NCBI GenBank assembly: GCA_003640335.1
Contig: RBKG01000062.1
Coordinates: forward strand, 1-10,936
From: Porphyromonas sp.
GTDB taxonomy: Bacteria > Bacteroidota > Bacteroidia > Bacteroidales > Porphyromonadaceae
Reading direction: 5' to 3'
Length of the DNA stretch: 10,936 nucleotides
Below are positions 6,789 through 10,936 of this stretch, piece after piece. The first letter of the stretch is position 1. Each line of letters opens with the position of its first letter. The notes beneath the pieces were generated by a model that was not told the origin of the DNA, made no database searches, and saw only the letters and a program-made list of their open reading frames with translations. The translations under genes were made by a program, and so were the position numbers.

Positions 6789-7691
6789 TTATGCTTGGTT
6801 TAGACGTTCTTCAAGCGCTTTGCGAATACGTTGGGTAAATTGGTAATTCTTCCAGCCCCAACGAGGTGCAAGCAGCATTTCTGGAGGAGATTGTGAGACA
6901 AATCTCTCTATGACAATGTCCTCTCTAAGGTGCTTCATGAAATCAAGGCATAGCTCAATATACTCTTCCTCCGTAAATAAGTGATAGTCCTCGGGATGGG
7001 CTATGTAATCTTGAGCCATTAAAGTCCCTTTGAGGATTTGTAGCTGATGGATTTTAAGCGTAGTTATTGGTAATTTGCTAAGCTCCTTTGCATGGTGGAG
7101 CAAGTCCTCTCGCTTTTCTCCTGGTAGCCCAAGTATAATATGTGCGCCAACGAGTATCCCTGCCTGATGAGTACGCTCAATAGCATCTATCGTTTCTGCA
7201 TAGGTATGTCCTCGCTGAATGCGCTCAAGTGTACTGTCAATAGTACTCTCAACGCCATATTCAATAAGAATGAAATGTTCACGGCTGAGCTTTGCGAGGC
7301 GTTCTAATAATGCCTGAGGCATACAGTCTGGACGAGTCCCTATAATCAGTCCAACGACTCCAGGATAAGATAGAGCTTCTTCATACTTCTGCATGCAACT
7401 ATCAATTTCGCCATAGGTGTTGGTATAACTCTGAAAGTAAGCTAAATATTCCATATTGCTATACTTACGAGAGAAGAATGCGATACCTTCTTTAAGCTGT
7501 TCGCTTACGCTCTTTTCTCGTATACCAAAGGCAGGACTGAAACTCTTAACATTGCAGTATGTACACCCCCCTCTGCCTCGAGAGCCGTCTCGAGTAGGAC
7601 AAGTAAATCCTGCGGAAAGCGTAATCTTCTGAACCTTACGTCCCGGAAAATATCTATTGAGAAAACTTGAAAAGTCTATCCAGTGATTCAT
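6789..7691 (-). CDS. Radical SAM protein of the YtqA/YhcC (TIGR01212) type
   Basis: A 300-residue radical SAM enzyme. The cluster ligands are C31, C43 and C46, in GFTCPTRDG and GGCTYCN. This gives an unusually long first gap (CX11CX2C) that is characteristic of this family rather than CX3CX2C. Other family blocks are YFQSYTNTYG (84-93), IIGTRPDCMPQ (116-126), LIEYGVEST (142-150) and GAHIILGLPGE (177-187). Family members were long uncharacterised. As I recall, B. subtilis YtqA has been tied to wobble-uridine tRNA modification (mnm5s2U pathway), which I cannot verify here. It lies downstream of tRNA-Thr with a strong hairpin between, and ten bases before the methyltransferase-like gene. The start was chosen at the ATG giving the normal N-terminus (HWIDFSSFLNRYF). 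Confidence 0.9.
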   Translation of the reverse strand: MNHWIDFSSFLNRYFPGRKVQKITLSAGFTCPTRDGSRGRGGCTYCNVKSFSPAFGIREKSVSEQLKEGIAFFSRKYSNMEYLAYFQSYTNTYGEIDSCMQKYEEALSYPGVVGLIIGTRPDCMPQALLERLAKLSREHFILIEYGVESTIDSTLERIQRGHTYAETIDAIERTHQAGILVGAHIILGLPGEKREDLLHHAKELSKLPITTLKIHQLQILKGTLMAQDYIAHPEDYHLFTEEEYIELCLDFMKHLREDIVIERFVSQSPPEMLLAPRWGWKNYQFTQRIRKALEERLNQA

Positions 7692-7715
7692 TCAATATAT
7701 TAGTGATATAAATTA

Positions 7716-7750
7716 CTAAACCGTAGTATTCTATAAATACTACGGTTTAG
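7716..7750 (-). terminator. Hairpin between tRNA-Thr and the radical SAM gene
   Basis: A perfect 15-bp stem, CTAAACCGTAGTATT (7716-7730) with AATACTACGGTTTAG (7736-7750), closes a five-base loop. It lies 30 bases after the 3' end of the tRNA and 25 bases before the ATG of the radical SAM gene. The sequence after it on the minus strand (TAATTTATATC) is T-rich but interrupted. It most likely ends or trims the tRNA transcript. Partial read-through would feed the genes downstream, for which I see no separate promoter. Confidence 0.6.
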
Positions 7751-7779
7751 ACAACACACATTAACAACAATCTGATCTG

Positions 7780-7852
7780 AGCCGAAAGCCGGACTCGAAC
7801 CGGCGACCTATTCATTACGAATGAATTGCTCTACCAACTGAGCTATTTCGGC
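7780..7852 (-). tRNA. tRNA-Thr (anticodon CGT)
   Basis: On the minus strand a full 73-base cloverleaf can be drawn. The acceptor stem is GCCGAAA/TTTCGGC. The D stem is GCTC/GAGC with loop AGTTGGTA. The anticodon stem is ATTCA/TGAAT with loop TTCGTAA, giving anticodon CGT, which reads ACG (Thr). The T stem is GCCGG/CCGGC with loop TTCGAGT. The discriminator base is T and CCA is not encoded. A complete promoter lies upstream (7891-7921) and a hairpin downstream. Confidence 0.97.
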
Positions 7853-7890
7853 AATCCTATAAGGAGCTCTCGTTTTGCTTCTTGCGGGTG

Positions 7891-7921
7891 CAAAGGTAGT
7901 AAATAATTCTAGACTACCAAA
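7891..7921 (-). promoter_or_regulatory. Promoter of tRNA-Thr
   Basis: On the minus strand the -33 box TTTG (complement of 7918-7921) and the -7 box TACCTTTG (complement of 7891-7898) are 19 bases apart, an exact match to TTTG-N19-21-TAnnTTTG. The start point would be near 7884, giving a leader of about 30 bases before the mature tRNA at 7852. Confidence 0.88.
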
Positions 7922-7926
7922 TGTAG

Positions 7927-8070
7927 TCATTTTAATTTATCTCTCTGCAACTTATTCCCCATAAGCTCTTCAAAGAAGCCTATCAGTGCTGGATTTTTGC
8001 CCTCTTGCAATGGGATGAACCGACTCGGCAAATCTGCATCAATAGCAAGACGATGCGTGGAGTCAAGAGG
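7927..8070 (-). pseudogene. Orphan open frame, possible 3' remnant of a lost gene
   Basis: Between a stop at 8071-8073 and the stop at 7927-7929 lies an open frame of 47 codons. Its translation has a natural, protein-like composition (STHRLAIDADLPSRFIPLQ, then NPALIGFFEELMGNKLQRDK). It has no ATG near its beginning; the only ATG is late (GAGCTTATGGGG). I do not recognise the family. It ends just upstream of the tRNA-Thr promoter, where a gene tail would be expected, and begins where the receptor gene region starts. The reading is that it is the C-terminus of a gene whose 5' part was lost in a rearrangement. A chance open frame of this length is also quite possible. The rest of the 281-base stretch between the tRNA and the receptor gene holds only the tRNA promoter. 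Confidence 0.3.
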
Positions 8071-8133
8071 TTAGCTCCCGATACAGAGTTTAAAGTTAAA
8101 TGGTTGTATCTTATGATTTTGTGATTGCATTTT

Positions 8134-10332
8134 TTATTGCAGGCGTGATGACGATACTGGGGTATAAGAGCGGTATTCATCAACAACGTGTTGCCCTTTG
8201 TTGAGACGGAGTTTCATGGAGATTTGGATATAGGGCTCTGTGCTGTAGTTCGTTGTATGAAAACTATTGTCAAGGAAGAAATGCACCTTAGAATAGGGGT
8301 GCGAGAAGAGATTGTAAGTACTCAATGAGAGCACGAGATTACGCTCCTTGAGCAATGAATAATTGAGTTCCATGCTTCCAGAGAATTGGATAGAGGAAGA
8401 CGAAAACAATGTATTCTGCTGGGGAGATAATTCACCTTGCAGATAGCAAGAGAAGCGATTGTTAGGGGTATATTCTAAGGAAGCACTATAAGAGTGTGTC
8501 CAATAACGAGGCGCACGACCGTGGGGTGCTTGATATTGTGACGTGAAATCAGATAGACGGCTATAATCCACGTTAGCTTGCAGCTGTCCAGTTAGCTTCT
8601 TTTGCATCAAGGCAAAAGGCAATACAACATTAGCAGTAAAGAAACTGCGCTTTGCTATATTATCCATCGATTCAACCAGCCGCTTGCCCTCTGACCGATA
8701 GCTGCTTCCTACAAAATGGTGAACTTGGCCATAGCTGAGGTTGAGCTGCGCATATTGAAAGAGCGTATTCCGTGCTACTAGTGCATAAATTTGTGAGGGC
8801 TGAATCTCGGGATGCCCCTCAAAAGAGAGAAAATCGTTCACTACACGAACACCTGGTAGCATCCAGCTGTACTTCGGACGGCTAATGCGTGAGGTGAGTC
8901 CTAGCACTAAGCCATAGTTTGGGCGGTCGTAATAGAGTAGTACCGTAGGAAAGAGATTAGTGTAGGAGCGATGAGTTAGCGTTGGAGTATGGCTATACGC
9001 ATACTGATAGGCAGTGTGTTCTAGGCGAAGCCCCACACGTAGGGCTAGGGCTGAATTATAGCGATATCGGGCTTGGAGGTAGCAAGCAGGCAGAAGTTCT
9101 GCCCCCGTAAAGGAAGGCACAGCGGTAGATTGCAGCTGCTGATTAGCATATGCAACCTTATTCCACACACTATTACGGTCTATTTGCAGTCCATAGGTAA
9201 ACAGCCATTGCTCACCAACGTAAGAAGAAATGTCGGCATTGAGCGTATGCATCCATCCCTCCATGTTCGACTGCACATCTTCATAGAGCCGTTCTTGCTC
9301 ATTGTAGAATCTAGTATTAGTATGTTCGCTCCCATAGGAAAAAGCATAGGCAATAGTACCATGAAAAGCACGCTGTGCAGCAGGTATCTGATAAGCCAAC
9401 GACAAATTATACAAATCACTGCGCCCACTGCTCACCTCTCTCCCATAACGTGAATTAGAATGCCATTGTGCTTCAGGCTGCCCCCAGTCGTTATATACAA
9501 AAGTATTGAGTAGGAGCTTACGCTGTTGGTTAAGTTCGTAGCTCAATGCGCCTTGGTAAGTCAGTACATGCGAACGCCCATCTCGCCTTCGTTCATTATT
9601 TAACAAACGCACACCATGCAATAAGAGACTGTCAGACTGTTGCAAACGAATCCTATTGTTAGCATAGGATAGGGTGTGGTAAGTCAATATTCGGTTCAGC
9701 TTTGTCATATAGAAAATGTTACCTCCGGCATTGCGTACTCCCTCAGGCAGGAAAGAACTAAAAACATAAGGCTGAAAAGAATAACCCAAAGGCATGTTCG
9801 CTCGCATATTGATGCGAATCACACCATCCGTAGTAGCAGAATACGTTCCTGTGTTGAGGCCTACAAGCTCAATTGTAGACAATGCTTCTGCAGGCAGGTT
9901 CGATAGGAATGCTTGCATAGAACTTGCAGAAATGTTCTGCCGCACACCATTTATATAGATTGCAGCAGGTTTACCATTCAGCAAATAGCCATCGTTCTTC
10001 TTCGTTACGCCAGGGAGACGCTGTAACAGTTGGCTGGTCTGTAAATCTTTGGTATGCGTCATTTGTGCAACATTAATGACAGCATTCCCATCTTTTCTAT
10101 ACAGCCATTTTGCTTGAACAACCACTTCTGGCAACGACTTGCTTTCTTTTGTCAATGTATCTGTGCTGGTCAAATCAATAACCTGAGAGTCTGACACTAC
10201 TGCAAAGTCTTTATGGCATAAATCGTCATAGCCAAACATGCAAATGTCCAGCTTGAAGCTATTCCCTTGTAACGCCGAGGCATTTGTTAAGAGAAATGGA
10301 AGTAGCCCTATGATGAAAAATATCCTTCTCAT
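8134..10332 (-). CDS. TonB-dependent-receptor-like outer membrane beta-barrel protein
   Basis: A 732-residue outer membrane protein. It has a signal peptide (1-20: basic MRR, hydrophobic core, ending ASA). A short spacer with two Cys (C31, C39) follows. A plug-like domain spans about 66-178: PEVVVQAKWLYRK, SQLLQRLPGVTKKNDGYLLN, AAIYINGVRQ, IELVGLNTGTYSATTDGVIR. The rest alternates polar and aromatic residues as in the Bacteroidota large-barrel family (OMP_b-brl_3 type). The final strand is near YIQISMKLRL (about 705-714), with an 18-residue tail after it. Unlike many relatives it lacks the N-terminal carboxypeptidase-regulatory-like domain, I see no TonB box, and there is no SusD-type lipoprotein beside it. 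Substrate unknown; uptake or export of an iron complex, peptide or glycan is possible. It stands alone, with unusual phased repeats upstream. By eye its composition is richer in G and C than the genes to its left, suggesting separate acquisition. Confidence 0.85.
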   Translation of the reverse strand: MRRIFFIIGLLPFLLTNASALQGNSFKLDICMFGYDDLCHKDFAVVSDSQVIDLTSTDTLTKESKSLPEVVVQAKWLYRKDGNAVINVAQMTHTKDLQTSQLLQRLPGVTKKNDGYLLNGKPAAIYINGVRQNISASSMQAFLSNLPAEALSTIELVGLNTGTYSATTDGVIRINMRANMPLGYSFQPYVFSSFLPEGVRNAGGNIFYMTKLNRILTYHTLSYANNRIRLQQSDSLLLHGVRLLNNERRRDGRSHVLTYQGALSYELNQQRKLLLNTFVYNDWGQPEAQWHSNSRYGREVSSGRSDLYNLSLAYQIPAAQRAFHGTIAYAFSYGSEHTNTRFYNEQERLYEDVQSNMEGWMHTLNADISSYVGEQWLFTYGLQIDRNSVWNKVAYANQQLQSTAVPSFTGAELLPACYLQARYRYNSALALRVGLRLEHTAYQYAYSHTPTLTHRSYTNLFPTVLLYYDRPNYGLVLGLTSRISRPKYSWMLPGVRVVNDFLSFEGHPEIQPSQIYALVARNTLFQYAQLNLSYGQVHHFVGSSYRSEGKRLVESMDNIAKRSFFTANVVLPFALMQKKLTGQLQANVDYSRLSDFTSQYQAPHGRAPRYWTHSYSASLEYTPNNRFSCYLQGELSPQQNTLFSSSSIQFSGSMELNYSLLKERNLVLSLSTYNLFSHPYSKVHFFLDNSFHTTNYSTEPYIQISMKLRLNKGQHVVDEYRSYTPVSSSRLQ

Positions 10333-10702
10333 ACAAGATGACTTTTATCTCCTGCGAACATACAAAGAATATTTGACGTAACAAAGAATTTCGCCCTAAA
10401 CAAAGAATTTCAGGCTTAAGGGCATTAGTGTCCTAAAAGTTTTTTCTTGGGGTATATGAGTTCGTGGTCATGGAGCGGATAAACTCCGTGACTAGCGATT
10501 TCATGAATTAGGGGAATCCCCCTATGTTCTAAAAGAGGTGATTTTCGGTCTCTGGTGGAGGCGTAAAAGGCTCATTAAGCCACTGCATTAAATTTATCTT
10601 GGTAAATGTGTTGATTCGTAGCGAAGAGACTAGGTTCGATAAGTACCATGGGGATTTGGCAATACTCTTGAGATAGACCATCAAGAGCATTGTAATGAGT
10701 GC
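10333..10702. other. Intergenic region upstream of the receptor gene
   Basis: About 370 bases without a supported gene. The part next to the receptor start holds the phased CAAAGAAT repeats (10363-10411). An AGGAGA motif (complement of 10348-10353) lies 15 bases before the ATG, too far to be a normal ribosome-binding site. Next come an imperfect hairpin GCCCTAA/TTAAGGGC (10393-10423), a 9-bp hairpin with one mismatch (10467-10475 with 10484-10492) and a GGGGAATCCCC palindrome (10511-10521). No exact TAnnTTTG box is present for the receptor gene. The segment 10530-10702 may be degraded mobile-element DNA, since it leads into a transposase remnant, but I cannot read a frame through it. Confidence 0.5.
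10363..10411. repeat. Three phased direct repeats of CAAAGAAT before the receptor gene
   Basis: CAAAGAAT occurs at 10363-10370, 10382-10389 and 10401-10408, an exact 19-bp period. The last two copies extend to a 13-base identity, AACAAAGAATTTC (10380-10392 and 10399-10411). They lie 31-79 bases before the receptor start. On the transcribed strand each reads ATTCTTTG, which resembles the -7 box but fits no 19-21 base -33 spacing. They could be repeated regulator sites or the boundary of a mobile element. Confidence 0.65.
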
Positions 10703-10870
10703 TGTCCATATCGTTCTACTGATAAACCTCATATTGAGCATGCTAATGCCTTAATACGACAATACCTACCTAAGCACGCTTCTTTTGCCAAATTGACGAC
10801 GAAAGAAATCAAAGATATTGAGTGTGCGCTAAATAATCGTCCGAGGAAAAAGTTAGGATACAGGCAGGGC
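10703..10870 (+). pseudogene. IS30-type transposase, C-terminal remnant
   Basis: A 56-codon plus-strand segment reads like the C-terminal part of an IS30-family DDE transposase. It has PYRSTDKPHIEHANALIRQY, in which the Glu of IEHANALIR (codon 10736-10738) matches the third catalytic residue in the family pattern xENxNGLIRQY. It is followed by LPKHASF, a lysine/glutamate-rich helix and LNNRPRKKLGYR, which matches the family pattern LNNRPRKxLGY. The frame is blocked upstream by a stop at 10640-10642, and neither the DNG block nor any earlier catalytic part is visible. After LGYRQG the usual ending (TPxEVF) is absent and the sequence turns into unrelated GC-rich DNA. It is thus truncated at both ends and inactive. 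The frame itself stays open to the window edge. Confidence 0.75.
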
Positions 10871-10890
10871 AAGCGCATCAAAATTCAGAC

Positions 10891-10936
10891 GCATTATGAG
10901 TGCCGTAGGCACGACACCCCTGCAAAGCCCAGGGTG
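10891..10936. repeat. Start of a GC-rich interspersed repeat
   Basis: The last bases break sharply from the surrounding composition. They contain the small palindrome TGCCGTAGGCA (10891-10901) and a second imperfect inverted pair, CACCCCTG with CAGGGTG near the edge. On the minus strand this reads CACCCTGGGCTTTGCAGGGG and then GTCGTGCCTACGGCAC. This fits a repeat pattern I recall from many Bacteroidota genomes, with a CCCTGGGCT block followed by a CCTACGG block. The repeat continues outside the window. Confidence 0.55.

Noticed and set aside
7780..8133. A genomic island integrated at tRNA-Thr
   Set aside because: Integration normally uses the 3' end of a tRNA gene, which here faces the radical SAM gene and not the receptor. 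No integrase and no repeat of the tRNA end are visible.
7983..8186. A 67-codon minus-strand open frame overlapping the receptor 3' end
   Set aside because: The start lies inside the receptor gene in another frame, and the peptide is rich in Cys, His and Ile without any domain pattern.
8100..8204. A 34-codon plus-strand open frame with one hydrophobic segment, starting MVVSYDFVIAFF
   Set aside because: It could be a small membrane protein, but it runs antisense into the receptor 3' end and lacks a promoter or ribosome-binding site, so a chance frame is likelier.
10363..10411. A short CRISPR array
   Set aside because: The repeats are only 8-13 bases with 6-11 bases between them, far below CRISPR repeat and spacer sizes, and there are no cas genes.
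10529..10741. A 70-codon minus-strand open frame with a hydrophobic N-terminus
   Set aside because: It overlaps the transposase remnant on the opposite strand, has no recognisable family and no promoter, and is best explained by chance.

Overview
The window looks like chromosomal DNA of a low-GC Bacteroidota, most likely near Porphyromonas. That is judged from the protein set (a Bacteroidota-type RluA-family enzyme, RbfA followed by a LolC/E-type permease, the HSPFAF methyltransferase-like family, a plug/barrel outer membrane receptor) and from Bacteroidota promoters of the form TTTG-N19-21-TAnnTTTG. Two such promoters are complete (before the small ferredoxin-like gene and before the tRNA) and one has a perfect -7 box only (before rbfA). 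The genus is an inference.

Layout. Positions 1-54 hold the first 18 codons of mazG on the minus strand, running off the window. Positions 165-4016 are a tight minus-strand operon, in transcription order: glutathione peroxidase, a DivIC/FtsB-type septum protein, an RluA-family pseudouridine synthase and DsbD, closed by a hairpin at 91-124. A 304-bp AT-rich divergent spacer leads to a single plus-strand gene (4321-4503) for a 60-residue BFD-like [2Fe-2S] protein with its own promoter. A 16-bp perfect-stem terminator (4526-4560) serves both this gene and the convergent permease. Positions 4607-7852 are a second minus-strand block: tRNA-Thr(CGT), a YtqA/YhcC-type radical SAM enzyme, a shortened methyltransferase-like protein, RbfA and a LolC/E-type permease. 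Its theme is tRNA and ribosome maturation plus an envelope transporter.

The right end differs. From about 7927 there is an orphan open frame that may be the tail of a lost gene, then a lone 732-residue TonB-dependent-receptor-like barrel protein (8134-10332) without a SusD partner. Its upstream DNA carries three copies of CAAAGAAT at an exact 19-bp period. The window ends in a broken IS30-type transposase C-terminus that runs into a GC-rich interspersed repeat. This stretch looks like a rearranged, accessory junction.

Most of the window is ordinary housekeeping sequence. I found no convincing new multi-gene system. The points most worth a second look are the phased repeats before the receptor gene, the shortened methyltransferase-like protein beside a putative tRNA-modifying radical SAM enzyme, and the patchwork of remnants around the receptor.
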